The position numbers were made by a program, and so were the translations under genes. A stretch of DNA of 55,037 nt. It comes from Chloroflexota bacterium. GTDB lineage: Bacteria; Chloroflexota; Anaerolineae; DUEN01. The first letter of the stretch is position 1, and each line of letters opens with the position of its first letter. The DNA lies in the NCBI GenBank assembly GCA_013152435.1, contig JAADGJ010000081.1, positions 1-55,037 of the forward strand, read 5' to 3'. Below, one piece after another: positions 7,741 to 16,821 of this stretch. A model generated the notes under the pieces. It saw only the letters and a program-made list of their open reading frames with translations, made no database searches and was not told the origin of the DNA.

Positions 7741-8955
7741 TCACCCGGGCAGCAACGTGCGCAACCAGGTGATGATGCGATCCAACAGCGGCGATGTGGC
7801 GGTCCGGCGGAACGGGCGGGTCCGCCGCTGCCTCAGCCCCCAGATGATCAGGCCCACGGCCGTGGCGTAGGCCGGGTTGGCCAGCTGCGCCCCGCCGAAC
7901 CCGTTCGGAACACCGATGCGCACGGGCAGTTGCAGCACGTCCCGGCTGAGGTCGCGCAGGCCCATCGTCTGCGCGGCCCCCCCCGTCAGCACCACGCCGG
8001 CGGGGAGGAGGCCATCGTACCCCGACCGCTTCACCTCCCGCAGGATCAGCTCCAGGATCTCCTCCGCCCGAGCTTGCAGGATCTGCGCCAGAAAGCGCCG
8101 GGATACCGACTGAGCGCCGTTGTCGCCGAACAGCGCCGCCGTAAGCTCCTCATCGGCGGCGACCCGATCCGGCAGCACGTTCCCGTAACGGACCTTCAGC
8201 TCCTCGGCGGTCTCAAACGGGGTCCGCAACCCGACGGCCACATCCTGAGTCATGTGGTTGCCCCCCACATCCAGCACCACGGTGTGCCAGAGGGCCCCCT
8301 CCAGGAAGATGGCGATATCCGTGGTCCCGCCGCCGATATCGGCCAGGGCGACCCCCATCTCCTGCTCGGCGTTGGTCAACACCGCCTGCCCGGAGGCCAG
8401 CGGCTGCAGCACCAGGTCATCGATCTCCACGCCGTGCGCCTGTACACAGCGAATCAGGTTCTGAACGGACGAGGAGGCGCCGGTGATGACCTGAGCGTCC
8501 ACCTCCAGCCGATAGGCGATCATGCCGATCGGATCGTGCACCCCCTCCTGGTCGTCCACCGTGAAGGAGCGGGCGATCGTATGGATGATCTCCCGATTGT
8601 GCGGGATCGCGATGGAACGGGCAGCCTCCAGCGCCCGCTCCACATCGTCGACGGTGATCCCACGCCCGCGTCCCACGGCGACCACGCCGCGGCTGGGTGT
8701 GGCAGCGATATGCGCCCCCGAGATGCCCACGTAGGCACTCTGCATGGGCATCTGGGCCGCTCGCTCGGCCTCCTCGATCGCCTCACCGATGGCTGCCGTA
8801 GCCTCGGCGATGTTCACCACAACGCCCCGGCGCATCCCCCGCGATCGCACCTCGCCTACGCCGAGGATATGCACCCGATCCTCGTCGTCGACCTCGCCGA
8901 TCACGGCGCAGATCTTGGTTGTACCGACATCCAAGCCAGCGATCAGTTCCGTCAT
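7741..8955 (-). CDS. ftsA: Cell division protein FtsA
   Basis: Actin-like ATPase that tethers FtsZ filaments to the membrane and recruits division proteins. 404 residues, standard length. It begins I-A-G-L-D-V-G-T-T-K-I, the phosphate-1 motif of actin/Hsp70 ATPases. A 1C subdomain (SHS2) follows at about residues 80-160, and the phosphate-2 segment A-D-I-G-G-G-T-T-D-I lies near 205-215. The C-terminus (R-I-I-T-W-L-R-T-L-L-P-G) is an amphipathic helix suited to membrane tethering. The start overlaps the ftsQ stop by 4 nt (ATGA), implying translational coupling. Confidence 0.95.
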   Translation of the reverse strand: MTELIAGLDVGTTKICAVIGEVDDEDRVHILGVGEVRSRGMRRGVVVNIAEATAAIGEAIEEAERAAQMPMQSAYVGISGAHIAATPSRGVVAVGRGRGITVDDVERALEAARSIAIPHNREIIHTIARSFTVDDQEGVHDPIGMIAYRLEVDAQVITGASSSVQNLIRCVQAHGVEIDDLVLQPLASGQAVLTNAEQEMGVALADIGGGTTDIAIFLEGALWHTVVLDVGGNHMTQDVAVGLRTPFETAEELKVRYGNVLPDRVAADEELTAALFGDNGAQSVSRRFLAQILQARAEEILELILREVKRSGYDGLLPAGVVLTGGAAQTMGLRDLSRDVLQLPVRIGVPNGFGGAQLANPAYATAVGLIIWGLRQRRTRPFRRTATSPLLDRIITWLRTLLPG

Positions 8956-9758
8956 CGCACGAATGGGTTGTTCGGATAACGGATATCGATTACGCGCACC
9001 ATGCGGCCTTCTTTTTCGACCTGCTGCTTGATGGCCTCGAATACCCGGACCTTATACGCCATATCCTGCCCATCGCCCAGGTAGACCTGAACCCCATTGG
9101 GGGTGACGAATTGCAAGCCATGGGTGCGATTGTAATAGAACAGGTCCACTTCGGGCAAAAGCTGGTGGATGCGTTGTATCCCCAAGACGATGTCCGGGTT
9201 CATCCCACCCTCAGGCCCCGCAGCATCCCCCTGTTCGTCCTCCACCTGGATCAGGCCGGGGAGATCGATGGTCGGCTGCATGGTCCCCCCATCCTCCCCC
9301 ACCCAGAGGACCTCTCCCCGAGCACGCCACAAGAGGATGGGCTCCCGCTCCGTGACGTAGATCTCCACCCGGTTGGGCAGCCAACAACGCACCCTGGCGT
9401 CTTCCACATAGGGCAAAGCCTCAAGCGACGCCTCCACGGCCTCCGGCTCGATCCAAAAGATGCTGTACCCATCAATCCCGCTGGCCTCATACAGCACAGC
9501 ATCCGATAGAAGCCGATTCCCGTACACCTCCGCGCCGTATACGAAGAACGAATAGTTCGAAAAACACCCGACCAGGGCCGCGACCAGGCCGACGAACAGG
9601 AGCAGGCTCACCACCCGCCCGGCACGCCGACTCTCCACGATCAGGCGCCGAATTCCCAACCGCCGCGCCAGCGTGCTGGTCAGCCGGCCCCGAGGTCTAC
9701 CCCCAATGGGACGGATAAGCACCATCGAAGATCGGCGGCGACGTCGTCTTTTGCTCAT
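8952..9758 (-). CDS. ftsQ: Cell division protein FtsQ/DivIB
   Basis: Bitopic membrane protein of the divisome that bridges FtsL and other partners. 268 residues: a basic cytoplasmic N-terminus (six consecutive arginines, residues 4-9), one transmembrane helix at about 48-68, an external POTRA domain at about 75-145, and the FtsQ beta domain to about 250. It lies between ddl and ftsA, as in the classic dcw order. The Shine-Dalgarno sequence is weak, but the start is the only one that keeps the cytoplasmic tail. Confidence 0.9.
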   Translation of the reverse strand: MSKRRRRRRSSMVLIRPIGGRPRGRLTSTLARRLGIRRLIVESRRAGRVVSLLLFVGLVAALVGCFSNYSFFVYGAEVYGNRLLSDAVLYEASGIDGYSIFWIEPEAVEASLEALPYVEDARVRCWLPNRVEIYVTEREPILLWRARGEVLWVGEDGGTMQPTIDLPGLIQVEDEQGDAAGPEGGMNPDIVLGIQRIHQLLPEVDLFYYNRTHGLQFVTPNGVQVYLGDGQDMAYKVRVFEAIKQQVEKEGRMVRVIDIRYPNNPFVR

Positions 9759-9796
9759 ATATCTTCACGAGGGCCCATACCCCTCCCCAAAGCCAC

Positions 9797-10891
9797 TCAA
9801 ACCACGGCCGCCACGCTCTCACACCGCGAGCGATCCGCATGCCGCTCCAACGCCAGATCGATGAGCCGATCGATCAGCTTAGGATAGGCCAGGCCGCTGG
9901 CCTCCCACAGCTTGGGATACATGCTGATGCTCGTGAACCCGGGGATCGTGTTCACCTCATTCACGTAGATGCGGCCGTCCTCCCGAGAGAGCAGGAAGTC
10001 CACGCGGGCCATCCCCGCGCCGTCCAGCGCTTGAAAGGCCGCCACGGCCAGCTCCTGGATCAGACGCGTCTGCTCCTTGGAGAGGGGCGCCGGGATCAGC
10101 AGCTCGGAGGCGTTGTCCAAATACTTGGCCGCGTAATCATAGAACTCCCGGCTGGGCACCACCTCGCCCGGCAGCGACGCCTCCGGAGCATCGTTGCCCA
10201 GCACGCTGCATTCGATCTCCCGGGCGCGATCCACGCCCTCCTCCACGATGAGCTTGCGGTCATACCGGGCGGCCTCCTGCAACCCGGCGGCCAACTCATC
10301 TCGATCATGCGCCTTGGTGATCCCAACGCTCGATCCCAGGTTGGCCGGCTTCACGAACATCGGATAGGCCAACGCCGCCTCGAGCTCGTCGACCACCTGC
10401 TCTGGCGCCGTCTCCCAACGTCGCCGCAGCACGACGCGATAGCGCACCTGGGGCAGTCCATGCGCGGCGAAAATGGCCTTCATCATCGCCTTATCCATGC
10501 CCACCGCCGAGCCCACCACGCTACACCCGACGTAAGGCACATCGATCAGTTCCAGCAACCCCTGTATGGTGCCATCCTCCCCATAGGGGCCGTGCAGCAC
10601 CGGGAAGATCACATCCAGATCGGCCAACGCGGCGACGTCCGGGAGCGGATTCCCGTACGCCTCCAGCCGGGCCTCCACCTCGGCAGCGCTGATCTCGCTG
10701 CCCACCGCCGCCTTGAGCATCTCCAGGGACCACTCCGACGTGATCCAATAACCGGAGCGGGTAATGCCAATGGGCACGATCTCATAGCGATCCGGGTCCA
10801 TCGCGTTCATCACCGAGCGCGCGGACGCCAGGCTGACCTCATGCTCGCCCGAACGGCCGCCGAAAAGCACACCTACCCGTAGTTTCTTCAT
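9797..10891 (-). CDS. ddl: D-alanine--D-alanine ligase
   Basis: ATP-grasp enzyme that joins two D-alanines to make the dipeptide added by MurF to the peptidoglycan stem. 364 residues. The N-terminal domain has the family start [13 protein letters not shown]. The central ATP-grasp region contains M-D-K-A-M-M-K and [13 protein letters not shown], and the C-terminal catalytic segment has [11 protein letters not shown]. It sits between murB and ftsQ, all on one strand with 38-53 nt gaps. The DdlB-type position within the dcw cluster supports a housekeeping role, not vancomycin-type D-Ala-D-Lac ligation. Confidence 0.95.
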   Translation of the reverse strand: MKKLRVGVLFGGRSGEHEVSLASARSVMNAMDPDRYEIVPIGITRSGYWITSEWSLEMLKAAVGSEISAAEVEARLEAYGNPLPDVAALADLDVIFPVLHGPYGEDGTIQGLLELIDVPYVGCSVVGSAVGMDKAMMKAIFAAHGLPQVRYRVVLRRRWETAPEQVVDELEAALAYPMFVKPANLGSSVGITKAHDRDELAAGLQEAARYDRKLIVEEGVDRAREIECSVLGNDAPEASLPGEVVPSREFYDYAAKYLDNASELLIPAPLSKEQTRLIQELAVAAFQALDGAGMARVDFLLSREDGRIYVNEVNTIPGFTSISMYPKLWEASGLAYPKLIDRLIDLALERHADRSRCESVAAVV

Positions 10892-10944
10892 CTCTCGTCC
10901 GATCCCGATCCGTCGTTATCTTCAACCGTCTCGCCGCCTATCGT

Positions 10945-11886
10945 CTAGGCGGGAGCCGGCTCCCACTCCCCCACGAACAGGACCTCCGGCTGCAGCTGAA
11001 TGCCGAACTGTCCTCGTACCACCCGCTGCACCCGTCGGATCAGCCGTAAAACGTCGTCCGCGGTAGCCTCCCCCAGGTTCACGATGAAGTTGGCATGTAC
11101 CAGGGAGACCTGAGCCTGTCCCTCTCGGGCCCCCTTCAGCCCGGCCGCCTCGATCAGGCGCCCCGCATAATCACCCGGCGGATTGCGAAAGATGCTGCCG
11201 ATGCTGGCCTCGGTCGGCTGGGTGCGCCGTCGATAGGCCAGATAGGTGTCCGCTCGCGTCCTGAGCGTCTCCGTCGCCTCCGGTTCCAGCTGGAAGGTCG
11301 CGCTGAGGACGACGCCGGGCAGATCTCCGGTCTTGAGGCGGCTACTGCGGTAGGTGAGCCCAAGCTCCGAGGAGGGATAGGTGATGCGCTCACCGGATGG
11401 GTGGAGGATGTCAGCCGAAAGCAATCGATCCGCGATGCAGCCACCATGAGCGCCAGCGTTCCCAACCACCGCTCCGCCCACCGTCCCGGGCACGCTGACG
11501 GCCCACTCCAGGCCCGCCAGCCCCGCCTGCACGGCCTTTCGCGCCAGCCCCGCCAGGAGGACGCCGGACTCGGCCCGGATGCGGTACCCCGCCTGTACCT
11601 CGATGCGCTGGCAGCGATTGAGGATGGTAAGCCCCCGCACGCCCGCGTCGCTGACCAGGATATTGCTCCCCCCTCCCAGGATCCACCATGGCACGCCGAC
11701 CCGCTCGGCCGCGCTCACCGCGTGCGCCAGATCATCGGCCGTGTGGGCCACCACCATGAGGTCGGCAGGCCCGCCAATGCGGAAGGAGGTGTGCAGACGC
11801 AGAGGCACATCCCGCTGCGGCTGCAATCCCGCAGACTCCAGAGCCCGCTGCAACGCTGCAAGCTTCGATGCGACCGCCACACTCAT
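10945..11886 (-). CDS. murB: UDP-N-acetylmuramate dehydrogenase MurB
   Basis: FAD enzyme that reduces UDP-GlcNAc-enolpyruvate to UDP-MurNAc with NADPH, the second committed step of lipid II synthesis in the cytoplasm. 313 residues. The FAD-binding part holds G-G-G-S-N-I-L-V at about 70-77. The catalytic serine lies in G-S-I-F-R-N-P-P-G, and the C-terminal glutamate in L-Q-P-E-V. It lacks the extra loop of the E. coli type, fitting the short (type II) MurB of many Gram-positives. It follows murC by 24 nt and precedes ddl, without a strong Shine-Dalgarno. Confidence 0.95.
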   Translation of the reverse strand: MSVAVASKLAALQRALESAGLQPQRDVPLRLHTSFRIGGPADLMVVAHTADDLAHAVSAAERVGVPWWILGGGSNILVSDAGVRGLTILNRCQRIEVQAGYRIRAESGVLLAGLARKAVQAGLAGLEWAVSVPGTVGGAVVGNAGAHGGCIADRLLSADILHPSGERITYPSSELGLTYRSSRLKTGDLPGVVLSATFQLEPEATETLRTRADTYLAYRRRTQPTEASIGSIFRNPPGDYAGRLIEAAGLKGAREGQAQVSLVHANFIVNLGEATADDVLRLIRRVQRVVRGQFGIQLQPEVLFVGEWEPAPA

Positions 11887-11910
11887 GGCCCAACCCCCTG
11901 AACGACCTCT

Positions 11911-13374
11911 TTAGGATGTGGGTACATTGGGAGAGGTTAACCGTTGCAGGGCGGCCAGCACACGCTCGCCCACCTGGTATCCGTCACCCGCCCCTAGCGT
12001 CAACAGGACATCACCAGGCCGCAACTCCGCTACCAGGATCGCAACCGCATCGTCCAGCCCACCGACGTAACGGACATCCGGGTGCCTGCGGCCGGCCATC
12101 TCCGCCAACTGGGAGGAGTGCACCCCCAGCGTATCTCGCTCACGTGCCGCATAGATGTCCGTTACCAGGACGTGGTCCGCCTCTGCGAAGCAATCCGCGA
12201 ACGCCTCCAGAAGCGCCCGTGTGCGGCTATACGTATGGGGTTGAAACACGGCCCAGATCGCCCGATCGGGGTATCGTTGTCGGGCGGCAGCGAGAGTGGT
12301 TCGCACCTCGCTGGGATGATGGGCGTAATCGTCGATGATTATTATACCATGGGCCATCCCCTTGAACTCGAACCGACGGCGCACTCCTGCAAAATTATTA
12401 AGGTTTGAAGCAGCATTTTTTGGATGAATCCCGAAGCGATCGGCCACGGCCAGGGCGGCCAGCGCGTTGAGCACGTTGTGATTCCCGGGGATTCGCAGGC
12501 GAAGCTCGGCGACCTCCTCCCCATCACGCCACACCCGGCAGCTCACGCCTCCCCGGTCGTTGACCGCCAAGCCGTCGGCCCGCCAGTGGGCATCCGGGCG
12601 GAACCCGTAGGTCGCCACGGGGCGTCCGGCGCGCGCCCGCTCCGCCGCCAGCTCCCGCGCCGTCGGGTCCTCCGCACACGCCACCAGCAGCCCATCCTCC
12701 GGCAGCCGCTCCACGAACGCCCGAAAGGCCTGCACGAGGTCCTGAGGTGAGGGATAGCAATCCACGTGATCCCATTCCACGTTCGTGATGACGATGACCT
12801 GCGGGCTCAGCCCCAGGAACATCCGGTCGTATTCGTCCGCCTCGATGACGAAGATGCCCCCACTGCCGGCCCGGGCGCTGCGCTCCAGCCCGGGGATCGT
12901 CCCCCCGATGATGAAATCCGGATCCAGCCCCGCGGCCCACAGCGTGATCGCGGTCATGGCGGTGGTGGTCGTTTTGCCGTGCGTGCCAGCGATGGCGACG
13001 CCGACGCGACCGTGCATGAGGGCGGGCAGGAACTGCGCCCGCTTCACCACCGGGATGCCCGCCTTCAGGGCGGACTGCAGCTCCGGGTTCTCCGGCGGCA
13101 CGGCGGAGGAGATCAAAACCAGATCAGCCCCTCGCTCCTGTCCGGCCCTATGCCCAATGCGAACGGCCGCTCCCGCGGCCGCCAGTCCTGCTGTGATCGA
13201 CGTCTTGTGTAGATCGCTGCCGGAGACGCGATAGCCCCGCTCCAGCAGCACCGTCGCGATGGCCGACAAACCGGCCCCGCCGATGCCGATGAGGTGGATA
13301 TGCGCACCCCAGCGGGCGAGAACCTGTCGGGCCACATCGGCGGAAGCCAACGGAATCGCCATTCTGTCCTTCAT
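11911..13374 (-). CDS. murC: UDP-N-acetylmuramate--L-alanine ligase MurC
   Basis: ATP-dependent Mur ligase that adds the first amino acid to UDP-MurNAc. 487 residues. The Rossmann-like N-terminal domain has H-L-I-G-I-G-G-A-G-L-S at about 27-37. The ATP loop G-T-H-G-K-T-T is at 130-136, followed by the central ligase and C-terminal domains (D-D-Y-A-H-H-P segment). The ATG at 13374 overlaps the stop of the upstream membrane-protein gene by 4 nt (ATGA) and has GAGGA 7 nt before it. A longer frame to 13503 exists but reads through the end of that gene. Confidence 0.95.
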   Translation of the reverse strand: MKDRMAIPLASADVARQVLARWGAHIHLIGIGGAGLSAIATVLLERGYRVSGSDLHKTSITAGLAAAGAAVRIGHRAGQERGADLVLISSAVPPENPELQSALKAGIPVVKRAQFLPALMHGRVGVAIAGTHGKTTTTAMTAITLWAAGLDPDFIIGGTIPGLERSARAGSGGIFVIEADEYDRMFLGLSPQVIVITNVEWDHVDCYPSPQDLVQAFRAFVERLPEDGLLVACAEDPTARELAAERARAGRPVATYGFRPDAHWRADGLAVNDRGGVSCRVWRDGEEVAELRLRIPGNHNVLNALAALAVADRFGIHPKNAASNLNNFAGVRRRFEFKGMAHGIIIIDDYAHHPSEVRTTLAAARQRYPDRAIWAVFQPHTYSRTRALLEAFADCFAEADHVLVTDIYAARERDTLGVHSSQLAEMAGRRHPDVRYVGGLDDAVAILVAELRPGDVLLTLGAGDGYQVGERVLAALQRLTSPNVPTS

Positions 13375-13919
13375 CTTCGAATCCTCAAAAACATCAAGAT
13401 CCCGATCAGGCCGATAAGCGTGGTGGAGTCCAACACACGCTGGGGGAGATATTTCACCATCTCTTGCGCCAACGGCGTCAACGGTGGCTGGAACAGGTTC
13501 CACCGCTGAAGCGGATAATCATAGCGGTCCAGGAAATACCACAACGTCCCATTGATCAGATAGCCGTTGACCAGCCCATTGGCGATGCTGATGAGCACGC
13601 CGATGCGCCCCTTGGTCGGCTTCCCCTTGAACGTCAACGTCTCCCCCGCATAGGATGCGAAGACGACGAACAGGAAGAGCCCCGTGTAGATGAAGAACTG
13701 AGCGAGATCGCCCTCCGGCTGCTGCAGGATGCGAATCCCCAGGACCGGCCCCACCTGCTCGTCCAGGATCTTGATGAGGGGGGTCCCGAACTCCTGCAGG
13801 ATCAGGATGGCGACCAGCATCACCGTGGTCACGCCCAGCTCCCGTGGATATCCCCGGGCCGCCCCGATGAAGCCGAAGACGATGGTCAAGGTGATCCACA
13901 AAACTTCGATCGGGCTCAT
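13371..13919 (-). CDS. CvpA-like integral membrane protein (second of a pair)
   Basis: About 182 residues with roughly four hydrophobic helices (near residues 5-20, 30-48, 75-95 and 115-135) and a last helix close to the C-terminus (L-I-G-L-I-G-I-L-M-F-L). The N-terminal pattern, a helix followed by G-F-I-G-A-A-R-G-Y-P-R-E-L-G, resembles the start of CvpA-family proteins, which affect envelope maintenance in some bacteria. I infer the family from topology and this pattern only. A GTG at 13943 is also in frame; ATG 13919 has AAGGA at good spacing. It sits between its paralogue and murC, coupled to murC by a 4-nt overlap. The function is unknown; the location suggests the cell wall or division. 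Confidence 0.7.
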   Translation of the reverse strand: MSPIEVLWITLTIVFGFIGAARGYPRELGVTTVMLVAILILQEFGTPLIKILDEQVGPVLGIRILQQPEGDLAQFFIYTGLFLFVVFASYAGETLTFKGKPTKGRIGVLISIANGLVNGYLINGTLWYFLDRYDYPLQRWNLFQPPLTPLAQEMVKYLPQRVLDSTTLIGLIGILMFLRIRR

Positions 13920-13932
13920 ACGTGTGTCCTTA

Positions 13933-14562
13933 TCACGACCCACCCCCCTTCTCGGGTCGGATGGAGTTCACCACCAGGAATAGGATCCCACCGATCACAG
14001 CCAGAGCGAGATAGCTGCCGTACTCGCCCACGAGCCCCCGTATCGGGGCCGTGGCGGCCCGGATCTGGTCGCCCCCGGTGACGGAGGAACGCCCGGCCAC
14101 CAGGGCGAGCGGCTCCGGCAGCTCCCGGGGCAACAGGCGCAGGAAGAACTGAACCACGACATATCCGTTGATCATCCCCACCAGCGCCCCCAGAAGGGAC
14201 GATCCCGTCCGGAACAACGGCAGGCGGCTGATCGCATAAGCCAGGATGATGGCGAGCACGGAGAGGCCCACAAGATAGGTCGGCTTGAAATCCGCCGAGA
14301 TCAAAGGAGGCGCCTGGCGGATCGCGACGAAAACCTGTCCCGGATCCTGGGCGCTCAGCCCCCCCTTCAGGACGAACAAGGCCCCCCGGTACAAGTTGTT
14401 GGTCCACCACACGATCTGATCGCCCCACCGGCTGATCAGCACGCGAGAGCTGATGATCAGCATCAACGTGCTGATCTCAGCCCGAAGGCCGCGCTTGAAG
14501 CCGATCCAGCCGAAGACCAGCAGGATCGCTCCCAGGGCGATGGTGGCTCCCGTGTTGCTCAC
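13933..14562 (-). CDS. CvpA-like integral membrane protein (first of a pair)
   Basis: 209 residues. The N-terminus has an L-V-F-G-W-I-G-F-K-R-G-L-R-A-E pattern, closely resembling CvpA-family proteins. There are four to five hydrophobic segments, including about residues 5-22, 27-40, 100-120, 130-160 and 180-200. The preferred start is GTG 14562: its G-T-G-A overlaps the murG stop by 4 nt and GAGGGA precedes it. A longer ATG-started frame to 14622 would lie inside murG. The gene is sandwiched between murG and the next membrane protein, on the same transcript. A role in the envelope is inferred from place only. Confidence 0.72.
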   Translation of the reverse strand: MSNTGATIALGAILLVFGWIGFKRGLRAEISTLMLIISSRVLISRWGDQIVWWTNNLYRGALFVLKGGLSAQDPGQVFVAIRQAPPLISADFKPTYLVGLSVLAIILAYAISRLPLFRTGSSLLGALVGMINGYVVVQFFLRLLPRELPEPLALVAGRSSVTGGDQIRAATAPIRGLVGEYGSYLALAVIGGILFLVVNSIRPEKGGGS

Positions 14563-15698
14563 GATCCGTCCCTCGACATGTCCGCCATCAGGCGGACGAT
14601 CCGCTGCGCCGCATTCGGGCACGCCAACGCCCGGGCGGCCTCTGCCATGCGCCCCCGTGTAACCTCATCTTCCAGCAGGGATAACACCGTCGGCACCAAC
14701 TGGTGCGGGAGCGCCTCGTCCTCCACCAACCGGGCCGCTCCATGCCGAACCAGGAACTCGGCATTGGCATGCTGATGACGTCCGGCATGGGGATACGGCA
14801 CCAGCACCGCGGGCAATCCCATCACCGGCAATTCGCCCAGGTTCGACGCGCCGGCCCGGTTCACCAACAGGTCCGCGGCCGCCAGAGCGTCGGCCAGCTC
14901 CTCATGGAGATAGGGAAAGGGATGATACCTGCGACGCAGCTCAGGAGGCAGGGCCTCCCCCTCACGCTCCACCCAGGGCCAGTCCAAACGGCCGGCGACA
15001 TGGATCACCTGCGCCCGCTCCAAAAGCGCCATCAGCCCCGCACATACCGCCCGATTGATGCTGCGGGCCCCGTGGCTCCCCCCCATCACCAACAGGACGG
15101 GCATATCCTCCCTCAGGCCGAGCCGCCGTCTGGCGCCAGCCCGGTCGGCGGCGGCCGCCACCAGCTCCGCCCGTACGGGATATCCCGTCACCACCGCCTT
15201 GTCGGGGAAGTACCCCGCGGTGGGCTCGAAAGTGACGGCAACGTGCTGCGCCAGGCGGCTGAGCCAGCGCACGGCCAGCCCCGGCACCAGGTCCGGTAAA
15301 TAGATCAACAAGGGAACCCCCGCCTGGCGCGCGGCGATGGCAACGGGCACGGCCACATAGGCGCCGGTGATGAACACCACGTCCGGGCGAAACTCGCGCA
15401 TCAAACGCGCCGCCTGGCGCACCCCTCGCTGGATGCGCCAGACGCTGGCAGCCATGGCCCAGGGCGCCCGCCCGCGCAGCTGGCCGCTCTCCACCGCGGC
15501 AAAGGGCAGGCCCGCCCGCTGCACCAGCCCCTTCTCCACACCATTGGGGCTGCCCACATACAGGACGCTATGGCGTCCGGACGCGGGGCTTGCGGGGTTG
15601 ACTCCCCTGCCTCCTTCGGCTTCCACCAGTGCGCGAGCGACGGCCAGACCTGGATACACGTGGCCGCCAGTCCCCCCGCCCGAAAGCAACACGCGCAA
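14559..15698 (-). CDS. murG: Lipid II synthase MurG (GT28 glycosyltransferase)
   Basis: Membrane-associated GT-B transferase that adds GlcNAc from UDP-GlcNAc to lipid I, giving lipid II. About 379 residues. The donor/acceptor loop S-G-G-G-T-G-G-H-V-Y-P-G is at the N-terminus, M-G-G-S-H-G-A-R-S-I-N lies in the middle, and the sugar-nucleotide site R-A-G-A-S-N-L-G-E follows in the C-terminal domain. The start is uncertain: TTG 15698 gives the family-typical M-R-V-L-L-S-G-G-G and is preceded by GGAGGG, while GTG 15725 adds nine residues. Either way the N-terminus overlaps the end of ftsW in another frame by at least 131 bp. Confidence 0.94.
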   Translation of the reverse strand: MRVLLSGGGTGGHVYPGLAVARALVEAEGGRGVNPASPASGRHSVLYVGSPNGVEKGLVQRAGLPFAAVESGQLRGRAPWAMAASVWRIQRGVRQAARLMREFRPDVVFITGAYVAVPVAIAARQAGVPLLIYLPDLVPGLAVRWLSRLAQHVAVTFEPTAGYFPDKAVVTGYPVRAELVAAAADRAGARRRLGLREDMPVLLVMGGSHGARSINRAVCAGLMALLERAQVIHVAGRLDWPWVEREGEALPPELRRRYHPFPYLHEELADALAAADLLVNRAGASNLGELPVMGLPAVLVPYPHAGRHQHANAEFLVRHGAARLVEDEALPHQLVPTVLSLLEDEVTRGRMAEAARALACPNAAQRIVRLMADMSRDGS

Positions 15699-16812
15699 GA
15701 TCCTCTTCCCTCCGATGCGTGCCACGGGACACGCTCAATAGCAATCCGATCCCCGTCATCGCCGCGACCATCGAAGAGCCGCCGTAGCTGATGAACGGCA
15801 ACGGCATGCCGGTGAACGGGATCACCGCCGTCACCACGCCGATGTTGATGATCGCCTGGAACACCAGCCAGAAGGTGACCCCGGAAGCCAACAACGTGCC
15901 GAAGTTATCGTCCGCATGCAGCGCGATGCGAAACCCCCGATACATCAGCCCGGCGAACAGCCCCACGACCAACAACGTGCCGATCAACCCCGCATCGCGC
16001 CCCACCACGGCCAGGATCGCATCGCTCCACCCGAGGGGGAGATACACGCTCGGATCCAGCTGAGTGGCCCCCGGCCCATCCCCCACGATCCCCCCCTGTG
16101 CCAGCAGCAGGACGGCCAGGCGGACATGGTCGCTGCCGCCTTTCGTGGGATCCCGCAAGAACTCGATGTGCTGCTGCACACGGGCGAGCGCGTGCTCGGA
16201 CTGACTGATCAGCAAGGCAAAGGTCAATCCCAACACGACCACCGCGATCCCCACCTGCTTCAAATCGGCGCCGGCGATGAAGAACATGGTCATGGCCGTG
16301 GCAACCACCAAAATCGAGGTGCTGAAATCCGGCTCCGACACGATCAACATCGTGATGATCCCCAACAACACGGAGAAGGGGATCAAACCCAGACGGATAT
16401 CCCGCAACGTCTTCTCCCGACTGGCCAGCCAGGCGGCGATGTAGATCACTACGGCGAGCTTGGCCAGCTCGCTCGGCTGGACGCTGCCGTTGAAGAGGGC
16501 CCGACGGGCGCCGAAGCGCTCGGTGGGCATGATCAAGACCAGCACCAACAGGATGAGCGCCACGATCATAATCGGGATCGCGAACTGGCGCCACACGGTG
16601 TAGTCGATGGCCGCGACGACCCCCATGGCCATGACCCCCAATAACGCCCACCGGATCTGCCGGATGAGGAGACGCGTCGGTTCTCCCCACCTCTCCTGCG
16701 ACGCCGCGTAGCTGGCGCTATACACGGAGATCACTCCGAACGCCAACAGGCTGACGATGATCGCCAGGAGGAAGAGGTCAACCCGATGCAGGGTGTCGCT
16801 TTCTCCACGCAT
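15568..16812 (-). CDS. ftsW: Lipid II polymerase FtsW (SEDS family)
   Basis: Polytopic SEDS glycosyltransferase that polymerises lipid II at the septum with its partner transpeptidase (FtsI here). 414 residues with about ten transmembrane helices. Family landmarks are the V-Y-S-A-S segment near residue 30, G-A-R-R-A-L-F near 104, Q-P-S-E-L-A-K-L near 113 and, at the end, G-M-P-L-P-F-I-S-Y-G-G-S-S. The family core ends near residue 365. The last 50 or so residues are an Arg/Gly/Ser-rich basic tail, and its coding sequence overlaps the start of murG in a different frame. It starts 10 nt after murD. Confidence 0.94.
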   Translation of the reverse strand: MRGESDTLHRVDLFLLAIIVSLLAFGVISVYSASYAASQERWGEPTRLLIRQIRWALLGVMAMGVVAAIDYTVWRQFAIPIMIVALILLVLVLIMPTERFGARRALFNGSVQPSELAKLAVVIYIAAWLASREKTLRDIRLGLIPFSVLLGIITMLIVSEPDFSTSILVVATAMTMFFIAGADLKQVGIAVVVLGLTFALLISQSEHALARVQQHIEFLRDPTKGGSDHVRLAVLLLAQGGIVGDGPGATQLDPSVYLPLGWSDAILAVVGRDAGLIGTLLVVGLFAGLMYRGFRIALHADDNFGTLLASGVTFWLVFQAIINIGVVTAVIPFTGMPLPFISYGGSSMVAAMTGIGLLLSVSRGTHRREEDLARVAFGRGDWRPRVSRSGRRSRTGGSRRRQGSQPRKPRVRTP

Positions 16813-16821
16813 AGAGCACCC

